From contig NZ_MNPW01000015.1 in the NCBI RefSeq assembly GCF_001983175.1, positions 1 to 64,000 of the forward strand: 64,000 bases of DNA, written 5' to 3'. Source of the stretch: Pseudomonas cedrina subsp. cedrina. GTDB taxonomy: Bacteria > Pseudomonadota > Gammaproteobacteria > Pseudomonadales > Pseudomonadaceae. The notes beneath the pieces are model-generated. The model was not told where the DNA came from. It saw only the letters and a list, made by a program, of their open reading frames with translations, and did no database searches. Positions 26,588-35,443 of the stretch are shown here, piece after piece (position 1 is the stretch's first letter; each line of letters starts with the position of its first letter). The position numbers and the translations under genes were made by a program.

Positions 26588-27520
26588 ATGAACAGTCGCA
26601 TCAGCATGGTCCTGGCCGGCTTGTTGCTGATCGGAGCATTGATCGCCGGGTACTGGGGGCTGGTGTTGAGTCGCCCACCGGAGCCTGTCGCAGCACCTGT
26701 CATTTCTATTGATAACAGCCTCGCTGCCGTCGAAGACCAGACCCGCCAACCGGTGGTGGTTCTGGTGCATGACGTGCCGGCCTTGATTCCACTGACCGCC
26801 GCCGACCTGGCCGTAGAAAAACTGCGCACAGTGCCCGCCGGCAGCCTGGCACGGCTCGACCAAGCCATCGGCCGCGTGCCGTTGCGCACGCTCGGCGCCG
26901 GCACCTGGCTCAGCGAAGACAGCTTCAGTGGCGGCGGCCCGCTCGCGCGGATGATTCGCCCCGACGAACGCGCGCTGGCCGTTGCGGTGGATGAGGTAAT
27001 CGGCGCAGCCGGTCAGTTGGCACCTGGCGATTACGTGGATGTGTTGCTGTTCCTGCGCCAGGACGCCAGCAACGCCGAGCAGTCGGCCCAGATCGCCCTT
27101 CCCGCGATGCGCGTGCTCAGCGTCGGTGACCAGCTGGGCCTGGCCAACGACGGCCAACCCGCGGTGCCGCCGCCGGTCACGGTTGAAGCGCGCGCCCAGG
27201 CCGCCCAACGTCTAGCCGCCGCACGCACCGTGGTGCTGGCAGTGCCGGAGCCCTTGTTAAGCCGGCTGATGCTTGCCGCCCAGGCCGGCACCTTGCGCCT
27301 GGCCGTGCGCAGCGCCGAGGAGCAACGGCTCAGCCGCTACTGGGCCGGGGAAAACGATGCGCCGCAAAAACTCGAAAGCGCCAACCGCGACCTCTACCAA
27401 TTCACTCAGTTGGCCCTGACCGGCGCGCCAACACGAATCGCACCGGCCAGTGGTTCACCCGGCGTGCGACGAGGCGTTGAAGTGATTCGCGGCGCCCAGG
27501 CGGCGCCACAAACTCCGTGA
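26588..27520 (+). CDS. rcpC: Flp pilus assembly protein RcpC/CpaB
   Basis: 310 residues with one N-terminal membrane anchor (about residues 6-26), followed by a SAF-like/RcpC domain (VLVHDVPALIPLTAADLAVEK) and the CpaB C-terminal domain (LAVAVDEVIGAAGQLAPGDYVDVLLFL). CpaB/RcpC is an inner-membrane-anchored periplasmic subunit that supports the RcpA secretin. A GGGAGA ribosome site precedes the ATG. First gene of a tight operon running to the DUF3613 gene. Confidence 0.9.
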   Translation: MNSRISMVLAGLLLIGALIAGYWGLVLSRPPEPVAAPVISIDNSLAAVEDQTRQPVVVLVHDVPALIPLTAADLAVEKLRTVPAGSLARLDQAIGRVPLRTLGAGTWLSEDSFSGGGPLARMIRPDERALAVAVDEVIGAAGQLAPGDYVDVLLFLRQDASNAEQSAQIALPAMRVLSVGDQLGLANDGQPAVPPPVTVEARAQAAQRLAAARTVVLAVPEPLLSRLMLAAQAGTLRLAVRSAEEQRLSRYWAGENDAPQKLESANRDLYQFTQLALTGAPTRIAPASGSPGVRRGVEVIRGAQAAPQTP

Positions 27521-27539
27521 TCAAGCAAGGAAGCGTTGA

Positions 27540-28757
27540 ATGAGCCATCGCCATGCCCCCCTGTTCACGCACATGGCCTGGGCCTTGATTCTGTCGAGCC
27601 TGACAGTCGGCATGGCTGTGGCGGCGCCGGGCAACTGCAGCGCCCTGGGCCAGTTGCCCGCCGTGGTCGAGGTGGGAGAAGGCCTGCAACAAGAACTGCA
27701 GTCGCCGGTGGCAATTACGCGCCTGGCCATTGGCGATCCGAAAATCGCCGACGTGCGGGTCAACGGCGAGCGTCACTTCCTGCTCACCGGTGTCTCGTCC
27801 GGCGCCACCAGCCTGATGGTGTGGACCGCCTGCGCCAGCGCGCCGCGCCAGAGCATGGTGTTCGTCAAGGGCAAGGCTACCTCGGCGCTGACCAGCCTGG
27901 CGCTGTCGCCATCGGAAGATCCGCTGCTGCCCAGCCAGGTGCAGACCGACATCCGCTTTGTCGAAGTCAGCCGCACCAAGCTCAAGGAGGCCAGCACTCG
28001 GTTCCTGGGCAGGGGCGCGAATTTTTTCCTCGGCAGCCCCAACCTGCTGTCGCCCTCGGAAGGGGTCTTCAAACTGCCGGTGAGCCCGGACAGTTTCAAC
28101 ATCGGTTTTGGCGGAGGCCGCGTCTCGGCCATGATCAACGCCTTGGAACGCAGCGGTTTTGCCTACACCCTGGCACGTCCGAGCCTGGTGGCCATGAGCG
28201 GCCAGAGCGCGACCTTCCTGGCCGGTGGCGAGGTGCCGATCCCGGTGCCCAGCGCCGGCAGCGACACCATTTCCATCGAATACAAGGAATTCGGCATCCG
28301 CCTGACGCTGACCCCCACAGTGATCGACCGCAACCGCATCACCCTCAAGGTGGCGCCGGAAGTCAGCGAACTGGACTACAGCAATGCGGTGCAGATCCAG
28401 GGCATCCAGGTGCCGGCGCTGACGGTGCGCCGCACCGACACCAGCGTGTCCCTGGCCGATGGCGAAAGCTTTGTGATCAGCGGCCTGATCAGCACCAACA
28501 ACCGCTCCACGGTCAGCAAGTTTCCCGGCCTGGGCGATATACCGATCCTCGGGGCGTTTTTCCGCGAATCCAATATCAGCCGCGAAGAAAAAGAACTGCT
28601 GATGATCGTGACGCCGCACCTGGTGCAACCCCTGGCCGCCAACGCCCAACTGCCTTCCCTGCCCGGCGAGAAACTGCGCAGCTACGACCCGAACTGGTAC
28701 CGGATGTTCTTCCTCGAAAACGGCAACTTCGACCGGCGCAGTGGGCTTTCCCAATGA
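27540..28757 (+). CDS. rcpA: Outer-membrane secretin of the Flp pilus
   Basis: 405 residues. Signal peptide at about 1-30, an N-terminal BON/N0-like domain with the pilus-secretin pattern RLAIGDPKIADVRVNGER, and a secretin domain at about 220-380 (FGIRLTLTPTVIDRNRI and the terminal EKELLMIVTPHLVQP). It forms the ring through which Flp pili leave the cell. It follows rcpC after 19 bp and overlaps tadZ by ATGA. Confidence 0.92.
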   Translation: MSHRHAPLFTHMAWALILSSLTVGMAVAAPGNCSALGQLPAVVEVGEGLQQELQSPVAITRLAIGDPKIADVRVNGERHFLLTGVSSGATSLMVWTACASAPRQSMVFVKGKATSALTSLALSPSEDPLLPSQVQTDIRFVEVSRTKLKEASTRFLGRGANFFLGSPNLLSPSEGVFKLPVSPDSFNIGFGGGRVSAMINALERSGFAYTLARPSLVAMSGQSATFLAGGEVPIPVPSAGSDTISIEYKEFGIRLTLTPTVIDRNRITLKVAPEVSELDYSNAVQIQGIQVPALTVRRTDTSVSLADGESFVISGLISTNNRSTVSKFPGLGDIPILGAFFRESNISREEKELLMIVTPHLVQPLAANAQLPSLPGEKLRSYDPNWYRMFFLENGNFDRRSGLSQ

Positions 28758-29947
28758 GCGACAGCCTGAGCCAGACCTTCCTCGCCATCACCCGCAACAG
28801 CACTGACCTGGAGTGGCTGCAGGGCGCCCTCGCACCCCTTGGCCAGGTCGTCAGCGCCGGCACCGGCAGCCTGGACGAACTGCTCGCTTTGGTGGACGTG
28901 ACCTTCGCCAGCCTGGTGTTCGTGGGCCTGGACCGGGAAAACGTGGTGGCACAGAGCGCGCTGATCGAAGGGGCCCTGGAAGCCAAGCCGATGCTCGCGG
29001 TGGTCGCCCTCGGCGATGGCATGGATAACCAGTTGGTACTCAACGCCATGCGCGCCGGCGCCCGCGACTTCGTTGCCTACGGCTCGCGCTCCAGCGAAGT
29101 GGCCGGCCTGGTGCGACGCCTGAGCAAGCGCCTGCCCGCCGTTGCCCACACGACTCATTTGGGTGGCCTGACCGTGCTGTTTGGCACCCAAAGCAACGCC
29201 GATGGGGCAATGCTGGCCACCCACTTGGCGCTGGTGGTGCAGAAACGCGGGCAGCAAACGCTGTTGCTCGACCTGGGCCTGCCACGCAGTGACAGCCTGG
29301 CCTTGCTGGGCCTGGAAAGCACCTTCAATTTCGGTGACGCCTTGCGACACTTGCGCCGTCTCGATACCACCTTGATCAACAGCGCGTTCACCACCGCGCT
29401 GGATGGGCTGCGCATCCTGGCGTACGCCACCGGGGACGAGCCGCTCAAACTCACCAGCGCCGCCGAGTTGTTCATGTTGCTCAGCGCCCTGCGCCAACAC
29501 TTCCAGCACATCGTGGTGAACATCACCGGGCAACCCGACAGCGAAGCGCTGCGCACCTTTGTCAGCCACTGCGACAAGCTGCTGTGGTGCACCGACCAGA
29601 ACGTCCTGGACTGTCGCCGCAACCTGGCCGTGATCAACCGCTGGCGCGAAAAGGGCATGAACCTGGAGCACGCCAGGCTGGTGGTGGACCGCTACATCAA
29701 GACCTGCGCGCCCGACACCGCCGCCCTCGAAAAAAGCTTCGGCCTCGAATGCGTCGCCGTGCTGCCCCTGAGCGCGGAACTGCGCCTGAACGTGAAAAAC
29801 CAGGGCCTGACCTTGTTCGCCCTGGCGCCCCGTGAATCCTTGTCCCAAGCCGTACGCGCCTTGGGCGAGCGCCTGGCAAAACGCTCCGAGGGTCTTGCGA
29901 AACCCTCGATGCGCTGGTTTGAACGCATCCTGGGAGCAAGACGATGA
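28754..29947 (+). CDS. tadZ: Flp pilus assembly ATPase-like localisation protein TadZ/CpaE
   Basis: 397 residues from the ATG at 28754, overlapping the rcpA stop. An N-terminal receiver-like domain (about 1-125) is followed by an atypical ParA/MinD-like domain. The expected deviant Walker A lysines are missing: the region VLFGTQSNADGAML near residue 145 has no GKT/S. TadZ proteins position the pilus machine at the cell pole. In the same frame an open stretch reaches back through all of rcpA, but this is a composition shadow. TadZ overlaps tadA by ATGA. Confidence 0.88.
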   Translation: MSDSLSQTFLAITRNSTDLEWLQGALAPLGQVVSAGTGSLDELLALVDVTFASLVFVGLDRENVVAQSALIEGALEAKPMLAVVALGDGMDNQLVLNAMRAGARDFVAYGSRSSEVAGLVRRLSKRLPAVAHTTHLGGLTVLFGTQSNADGAMLATHLALVVQKRGQQTLLLDLGLPRSDSLALLGLESTFNFGDALRHLRRLDTTLINSAFTTALDGLRILAYATGDEPLKLTSAAELFMLLSALRQHFQHIVVNITGQPDSEALRTFVSHCDKLLWCTDQNVLDCRRNLAVINRWREKGMNLEHARLVVDRYIKTCAPDTAALEKSFGLECVAVLPLSAELRLNVKNQGLTLFALAPRESLSQAVRALGERLAKRSEGLAKPSMRWFERILGARR

Positions 29948-31212
29948 ACGAGAAACTGTTTGGCGGCCCGGCCCGCGGCACCGGTGGCAACACCGATCAC
30001 GATGGGCTGAAACTGGTGCTGCACCGCTACATCATCGACGCCATCGAGGAATCGGGTAAGAACCTGCTCGAAGGCACGCGCCAGACCCTGGCGCAATTTG
30101 TCACCGACAAGGTGTCCGAATACATCACGCGTATGCGCCTGGCGATCTCGCGCTATGAAATGGAGCGCCTGGCCGAAGAGATCGTCGACGAACTCACCGG
30201 TTTCGGCCCACTGGAAGTGCTGCTGCGCGACGCGTCGGTGACCGAAATCCTGGTCAACGGGCCGCACCGGGTGTTTGTCGAACGCGATGGCTTGCTGCAC
30301 CAGAGTGACCTGCGTTTCATCGACGACCACCACGTGGAGCGCGTGATGCAACGCATCCTCGCGCCGCTGGGTCGGCGCCTGGACGAGTCCTCGCCGATGG
30401 TGGACGCGCGCTTGCCCGACGGCAGCCGGGTCAATGCGATCATCCCGCCGATTGCCCTGGACGGGCCGTGCCTGTCGATCCGCAAATTTCGCAAGGACAT
30501 GCTCAAGAGCAGCGACCTGGTCGCCATGCAGACCATCGACCAGAATATTTTCGAGTTCTTCCAGCATGCCGTGGGCAAGCGCTGCAACATCCTGATCAGC
30601 GGCGGCACCGGCACTGGCAAGACCACCTTGCTGAATATCCTGAGCCAGTTGATCAACCCCCACGAGCGCCTGGTCACCATCGAAGACGTCGCCGAACTGC
30701 AACTGGGCCACCCGCACGTGGTGCGCCTGGAAACCCGTCCGCCGAATGCCGAAGGCCACGGTGAAGTGCGCTCCAGCGACCTGATCCGCAACGCGCTGCG
30801 GATGCGCCCGGACCGCATCATCCTCGGTGAAATCCGTGGCGTGGAAGTGCTCGACGTGATGACGGCGATGAACACCGGCCACGACGGCTCTATGAGCACC
30901 GTGCACGCCAACAATGCCCAGGACGCGTTGCTGCGCCTGGAAACCCTGGTGGGCCTGACCGGTCGCGTGATCGCCGAAAAAACCCTGCGCCAGATGATCT
31001 GCGCCGCGCTGGACGTGATCATCCAACTGACGCGCATGCCCGATGGCCGCCGCTGTGTCAGCGAGGTGGTGGAAGTGGTCGGCGTGCGCGATGACGTGTA
31101 TGTCACCAACACCCTGTTCCGCCTGGACCGGCGCACCGGCGTCGGTTTCCTGCGCGAGGCGCTCAACCCGGCGGGCGACAAACTGCGCCGCGAATCGGCC
31201 TTGCAGTCCTAG
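29944..31212 (+). CDS. tadA: Tad pilus assembly ATPase
   Basis: 422 residues, type II/IV secretion ATPase of the TadA/CpaF branch. Walker A is GGTGTGKTT from residue 220; the Asp box and Walker B (MRPDRIILGEIRG) follow near 295, then the His box (STVHANNAQDALLR). Cytoplasmic hexamer that drives pilin polymerisation through TadB/TadC. ATGA overlap with tadZ. Confidence 0.94.
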   Translation: MNEKLFGGPARGTGGNTDHDGLKLVLHRYIIDAIEESGKNLLEGTRQTLAQFVTDKVSEYITRMRLAISRYEMERLAEEIVDELTGFGPLEVLLRDASVTEILVNGPHRVFVERDGLLHQSDLRFIDDHHVERVMQRILAPLGRRLDESSPMVDARLPDGSRVNAIIPPIALDGPCLSIRKFRKDMLKSSDLVAMQTIDQNIFEFFQHAVGKRCNILISGGTGTGKTTLLNILSQLINPHERLVTIEDVAELQLGHPHVVRLETRPPNAEGHGEVRSSDLIRNALRMRPDRIILGEIRGVEVLDVMTAMNTGHDGSMSTVHANNAQDALLRLETLVGLTGRVIAEKTLRQMICAALDVIIQLTRMPDGRRCVSEVVEVVGVRDDVYVTNTLFRLDRRTGVGFLREALNPAGDKLRRESALQS

Positions 31213-31222
31213 GGAGCACGCG

Positions 31223-32104
31223 ATGACGGGACCGGTGTTACTGCTCATCTGCCTGCTGCTGATCGGCTTGTCGTTCTGGCAGCTTCAGCATGGCCTGCGC
31301 AAAGCTCGCACGGACCGTGTGCTGGAGCGCCTCGGCGTCGGCCAGCCAGCGAAACAGGAAACCAGCACGACATGGACAGGGCTTGAGCTTATGTTCCAAC
31401 GCGCCGGGCTCGGCAAACCCACGGAGCGTCTGGGCCTGTGGTTGAGCATCTGGGTGGTTGGCGTGCTGTTCGGCTGGCTGGTTGCCGACGGGCTGGGCCT
31501 GGTCGCGATGACCGTGGGGCCGCCGCTGGTCTTGCGCCTGTATATCGCCTGGCGCTACCGGCGTCGCGTGCAGCGCATGGTCGAGCAACTGCCCCAATTG
31601 CTCGACCACAGCGTGCGCAGCCTCAAATCCGGCCGCACCTTGGCCGACGCCGTATTGGGCGGCATCGAGGGCGTGGAAAACCCGCTCAAGGACGCCATGG
31701 GCCGCGTGCAACGCAACGTGCGCATGGGGGTCAGCCTGCCGGACTCAGTCAGTGACTTCGCCGAGTTTTTCGAGCGCGACGAATTCCGTCTTTTCGCCCT
31801 GGGGCTCAAGGTCAATCATCGCTACGGCGGCAACGCCAGCGAGCTGCTGGAAAACCTGATCAAGATGATTCGCGAGCGAGAACAGGGCGCCCGTCAGCTC
31901 AAGGCCATGACCGGCGAAACACGCATGACCGCCTACGTGCTCGGCGGCCTGCCGGTGCTGATCGTGGGTTACTTCATGGTGGTCAACCCCGGTTACTTGA
32001 TGACCATGTGGAACGACGACACGGGGCGCCTCATGCTGTTCGGCGCGCTGGCCATGGACCTCGGCGGCACCTTGGTCATGTGGCGCATGCTGAGGAGCGT
32101 CTGA
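31223..32104 (+). CDS. tadB: Tad pilus inner-membrane platform protein TadB
   Basis: 293 residues from the ATG at 31223, preceded by GGGAGCA 10 bp after the tadA stop. One N-terminal membrane segment (LLLICLLLIGLSFW), a pair in the middle, then a T2SSF cytoplasmic domain (LLDHSVRSLKSGRTLADAV) and a terminal pair of membrane segments. Forms the platform with TadC. Upstream in-frame sequence belongs to tadA. Confidence 0.9.
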   Translation: MTGPVLLLICLLLIGLSFWQLQHGLRKARTDRVLERLGVGQPAKQETSTTWTGLELMFQRAGLGKPTERLGLWLSIWVVGVLFGWLVADGLGLVAMTVGPPLVLRLYIAWRYRRRVQRMVEQLPQLLDHSVRSLKSGRTLADAVLGGIEGVENPLKDAMGRVQRNVRMGVSLPDSVSDFAEFFERDEFRLFALGLKVNHRYGGNASELLENLIKMIREREQGARQLKAMTGETRMTAYVLGGLPVLIVGYFMVVNPGYLMTMWNDDTGRLMLFGALAMDLGGTLVMWRMLRSV

Positions 32105-32105
32105 G

Positions 32106-32993
32106 ATGGCCCTGCTCGCCAGCGCCCTGATGCTGCTGGCCGCCGCGGTGTTGGTGGGCGGCCAGTTGCTTGCCAAGCGACGTCGCGAGCGCCGGGTGGC
32201 TGAACGCTTGCAAGGGCAGATGGCGGCGGGTGACAAGCTAGGTACGTTCATGCGCCAGCTGGGCGGCAGCTCACTGGCGCAGCGCTCGGTCAGCCTGGAC
32301 AACGAAACCCAGACCCTGCTGAACCGCGTCGGTTGGCGCAAGGCCAACCAGCGTTCGCTGTTCGCTGCCTTCCAGATCGGCTTGCCGATCGTGCTGCTGG
32401 GGCTGACGCTGATCGGCCAACGACTGCTGTTTCGCCACGCGGACCCCGCATGGATTGCCCCGATGTTTGCCCTGGGCATCGGCTACCTGCTGCCCAAACG
32501 CGTGCTTGCCGCCGCCGCCAAACATCGCCAGCAGAGCATCGCCAAGGAGATCTCCACCTTCATTCCGCTGCTGCGCATCCTGTTCGAGTCGGGCATGGCC
32601 ATTGAACAATCGCTGCGCGTGCTGGGCAATGAAGCCCAGGGCTTGCTCCCCGAGCTGACCCATGAACTGCGCCTGATCCTGGCGCGGGTCGATTCCGGGC
32701 TGGAGCTGAGCGAAGAGCTGGGCAAGACCGCGCGCTTGCTGGAAGTGGATGAATTCACCGACACCTGCATCATCCTGCAGCAGTTGATCCAGCAAGGCGG
32801 CGGCGCGATGAAGTCCTTGCTGGCGCTCAAACAGTTGCTCGACGACCGGCGCCTGACTCGCTTGCAGGAATACATCTCGAAGATGTCGGCAAAAATGTCA
32901 GTGGTGATGATGGTGTTTCTGTTCCCCGCCTTGCTGATCGTGCTTGGCGGCCCGGCTTTTATCGGCATCGCGCGCGCGTTGAGCAACTTTTGA
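32106..32993 (+). CDS. tadC: Tad pilus inner-membrane platform protein TadC
   Basis: 295 residues beginning 1 bp after the tadB stop. Same T2SSF fold as TadB (ISTFIPLLRILFESGMAIEQ), with N-terminal, central and C-terminal membrane segments (MVFLFPALLIVLGGPAF near the end). Partner of TadB in the assembly platform. Confidence 0.9.
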   Translation: MALLASALMLLAAAVLVGGQLLAKRRRERRVAERLQGQMAAGDKLGTFMRQLGGSSLAQRSVSLDNETQTLLNRVGWRKANQRSLFAAFQIGLPIVLLGLTLIGQRLLFRHADPAWIAPMFALGIGYLLPKRVLAAAAKHRQQSIAKEISTFIPLLRILFESGMAIEQSLRVLGNEAQGLLPELTHELRLILARVDSGLELSEELGKTARLLEVDEFTDTCIILQQLIQQGGGAMKSLLALKQLLDDRRLTRLQEYISKMSAKMSVVMMVFLFPALLIVLGGPAFIGIARALSNF

Positions 32994-33015
32994 GGCCACC
33001 TTTGAGGAGAGATTG

Positions 33016-33738
33016 ATGAAAGTATTGATTGCCGGCCTGGCCCTGCTGATGCTCGGCGGCTGCGCCACTAATGGCCAATCCCCTTGGGCGGCGCTGACCT
33101 CACCCGGCAGTTGCGCCAAACCGAATTCTGAGCAGGAACTGGCGCTCAACCTGTCCGATGACCAAGCCAATGAAGGCAAACTGCACGCCAGCCTGGCCAA
33201 CCTGCAAAGCCTGCCCGAAGCCCTGCCCCAGGTGCGCCAGCGCAAGGCGCGCAACTACCGCCTGCTCGGGCGCAGCGAGGCCGAACCGTTGTACCGCAGC
33301 CTGCTCGGCACCTGCATGACCGCCGAAGGCGAACATGGGCTGGGGCAATTGGCGGCGGCCAGGGGCGACAACGGCCTGGCCATGACTCATTTGCAACGGG
33401 CGGCGCGACTGGCGCCGACCGACGAGAAAATCCGCAATGACTTGGGCGTGGTGTACCTCAACCAATTGCGTGTGGAAGACGCCCGCTTTGAATTCATGAC
33501 CGCAATCGAGCTCAAGCAGGGCGACACATTGGCCGCCGTCAACCTGGTGACCCTGTTGATCTATCAAGACGACTGGGGCCAAGCGGCAAAAGTGGTCAGC
33601 CAGTTGGGCCTGAGCCCCGAACAGGTCACCGAGGCCCAGGCCCGCGCGCAGAAGCTCCAGGGCACCGGCGCGGCGGCGCGCAAAGTGGCGGCGGTCAGCG
33701 CTGCGCGGTCGATCATCCATCAAGTGAGGAGTGAATGA
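33016..33738 (+). CDS. tadD: TadD, TPR lipoprotein of the Flp pilus
   Basis: 240 residues from the ATG at 33016 (GAGGAGA upstream; an in-frame TTG lies one codon before). The lipobox LMLGGC near residue 15 predicts an outer-membrane lipoprotein. TPR-like repeats occupy about 85-190 (LQRAARLAPTDEKIRNDLGV and following). TadD is needed for pilus biogenesis, probably for RcpA assembly. It overlaps the next gene's start by four bases (ATGA). Confidence 0.88.
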   Translation: MKVLIAGLALLMLGGCATNGQSPWAALTSPGSCAKPNSEQELALNLSDDQANEGKLHASLANLQSLPEALPQVRQRKARNYRLLGRSEAEPLYRSLLGTCMTAEGEHGLGQLAAARGDNGLAMTHLQRAARLAPTDEKIRNDLGVVYLNQLRVEDARFEFMTAIELKQGDTLAAVNLVTLLIYQDDWGQAAKVVSQLGLSPEQVTEAQARAQKLQGTGAAARKVAAVSAARSIIHQVRSE

Positions 33739-34010
33739 TGAAAGCACATTACCTTGTCGGCCTGGCGCTGCTGCCGCTGAGCGCGCTGGCCATCGAGCCG
33801 GGCCCGTCATCCCCGCAGCAGGCCGAAACGGAGAACTGGCTGGCGCTGCAGATTGAGGGGCGTGCGGCGTCGCCGACGCCGCAACGAACCACGCCCGCGG
33901 AACGGGAGCAGGCCTTGCAGCGTTGGCTGGACAGTAACAAGCACCCGATTCCGGAGTTTTTCGATCAGGAAGTGGGCGGGGCCTCCGCAGGCGGCGGAGG
34001 CAGCAACTAG
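33735..34010 (+). CDS. DUF3613 protein of the Tad operon
   Basis: 91 residues with a signal peptide (first 19 residues, ending ALA) and a short mature region ending in a Gly-rich tail (GGASAGGGGSN). The middle (PAEREQALQRWLDSNKHPIPEFF) is the DUF3613 signature seen next to tad genes in Pseudomonas. Function unknown. The last gene of the rcpC operon. Its TAG stop shares the palindrome CTAG (34007-34010) with the stop of the convergent pprB. Confidence 0.82.
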   Translation: MMKAHYLVGLALLPLSALAIEPGPSSPQQAETENWLALQIEGRAASPTPQRTTPAEREQALQRWLDSNKHPIPEFFDQEVGGASAGGGGSN

Positions 34011-34807
34011 TTCGCCGTCACCCGCTGGGCCATTGCCGCATGGTTCGGTGCCAGGGCCAGTGCCAGTTGGGTGCGGTTGTGCATGTGGGTCAGGCGCAGC
34101 ACTTGGGACACATACAGCTTGACGGTGTTTTCGGTGATCCCCAGCTCACAGGCGATCTGATAGTTGGTCTGGCCCTTCCCGACCAGGCGTGCGACGTCCA
34201 GCTGGCGCGGTGAGAGCTGCGTGAAAATCGTCGGAATGTGCGCCGGCCCGGCCTCCTTTGCGACCGGCTCATCATCCTGCGCCTGGCCGGCGCTTGGGCT
34301 GCGGCGCACTCTGTCGAGGTCCTGGTACAGGTCGTTGATGGATTCGGAGAGGTATTGCAACTTCTGGTTCAAGTGCCCCAGTTGCAGCTCTTTTTGCCGC
34401 TCCTGCAATGCCGCTTCCTGGCGCTGCAGGCCTTCGAGCAGCTCATCGAGGTTGATCGGTTTCTGGTAGTAATCCGAGATCCCCGCGCGCAAAGCCTTTA
34501 TCACATCCTGTTTATCGGCACGCCCGGTCAGCATGATCGCCTCAAACGCCCGCGCCCTGCCCGCCACCTTCTGCATGGCCTGCACCAGTTCGATGCCGTC
34601 CATGTCCGGCATGTGCAGGTCCAACAAGACCAGGCCAATGTCGGTGTCTTCGCCAAAACGCTGCAAGGCCTGCCGGCTGGATTCACACGGCACGCAGCGG
34701 TAACCACTGCTTTCAAGAAATTCACAGAGCTCTTCCACGATCACCGGCTGATCGTCGACCACGAGCACTTTTACCGCCGAGGTAAGCTTGTTCACACGCA
34801 ACTCCAT
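34007..34807 (-). CDS. pprB: LuxR-type response regulator of the Tad locus (PprB-like)
   Basis: 266 residues from the ATG at 34807. REC domain with acidic pair D18/D19, phospho-acceptor D63 (VLLDLHMPD) and lysine in YYQKPINLDEL. A coiled-coil linker (about 128-180: QRQEAALQERQKELQLGHLN) follows, then a LuxR/NarL helix-turn-helix (LSPRQLDVARLVGKGQTNYQ). In P. aeruginosa PprB activates flp and tad, and the pprB-fppA arrangement here matches. The cognate kinase should be PprA, encoded nearby. Translation from 34900 is not supported: that extension is not part of the family. Confidence 0.86.
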   Translation of the reverse strand: MELRVNKLTSAVKVLVVDDQPVIVEELCEFLESSGYRCVPCESSRQALQRFGEDTDIGLVLLDLHMPDMDGIELVQAMQKVAGRARAFEAIMLTGRADKQDVIKALRAGISDYYQKPINLDELLEGLQRQEAALQERQKELQLGHLNQKLQYLSESINDLYQDLDRVRRSPSAGQAQDDEPVAKEAGPAHIPTIFTQLSPRQLDVARLVGKGQTNYQIACELGITENTVKLYVSQVLRLTHMHNRTQLALALAPNHAAMAQRVTAN

Positions 34808-34921
34808 GCCTGGCAAGCCAAAAGACTGACCTATCCCTTTTGATAGAAAAAAACTGCAGATCCATTCATAAACGTAGACGTAGTTTGCGGCTCTGTACAT
34901 AGCGATAGAGCCTTTACGCGA

Positions 34922-35371
34922 CTAATGGATCCAAAGCCAATAGAACAAAAACCCTGACAATACGGCGGGCGCAAAAGGCTGTTTTTTTGACGTTTTCCAG
35001 GGCTGCTCGGCCTTACCCCTACTAAACCGTTGATGGATAAGTACCCAGCCACTTTGGACCACTGCGGCACCGATCAATGACCACAACAAAGCATCCAGGC
35101 TACTGGCCAGGGCCAGGGCGGCCAGCAGCTTCACGTCTCCCGCGCCAAAGCGGCCCAGCACATAGCCGGGCAAGGTCAGCAGCAGCGCCACGGCAAACGC
35201 CCAGCCGCCTTCGCCGGCGGGCGCGCCCAACCAGGTAGCGCCCGCCCATGACAGGTAGATCAACGCCAGCAACGCGCCACCCAAGGTCAAGCCGTTGGCA
35301 ATTTGCCGTTGATGCATATCCTGCAACGCACACAGTCCCAGCCAGAGCAGTATCACCACGCCATGGATCAC
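34922..35371 (-). CDS. fppA: Flp prepilin peptidase FppA (TadV/CpaA)
   Basis: 149-residue membrane aspartic peptidase (A24) that cleaves Flp and the pseudopilins. The two catalytic aspartates are D18 (LQDMHQRQIANG) and D79 (FGAGDVKLLA, the GxGD motif). Four or more membrane segments. Start codon is GTG at 35371, preceded by AAGGGA at good spacing. It lies upstream of pprB on the same strand with a 114-bp gap. Confidence 0.9.
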   Translation of the reverse strand: MIHGVVILLWLGLCALQDMHQRQIANGLTLGGALLALIYLSWAGATWLGAPAGEGGWAFAVALLLTLPGYVLGRFGAGDVKLLAALALASSLDALLWSLIGAAVVQSGWVLIHQRFSRGKAEQPWKTSKKQPFAPAVLSGFLFYWLWIH

Positions 35372-35443
35372 GTAAAAAACATCCCTTTTCGCTGATTGAT
35401 TCTATGCTGATATCCAGTAGTAGCCGTCAGGGTAGACGCCGTC

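Noticed and set aside
27536-28753. Open frame in the tadZ frame running through all of rcpA (would make a fused 803-residue protein)
   Set aside because: The rcpA frame encodes a clear secretin over the same bases. The upstream part of the open frame is Arg/Pro/Gln-rich shadow. TadZ starts at the ATG at 28754, which overlaps the rcpA stop.
34808-34900. Longer N-terminus for the PprB-like regulator (start at 34900)
   Set aside because: The extra 31 residues are Tyr/Phe-rich and unlike any receiver; the ATG at 34807 fits the family length.
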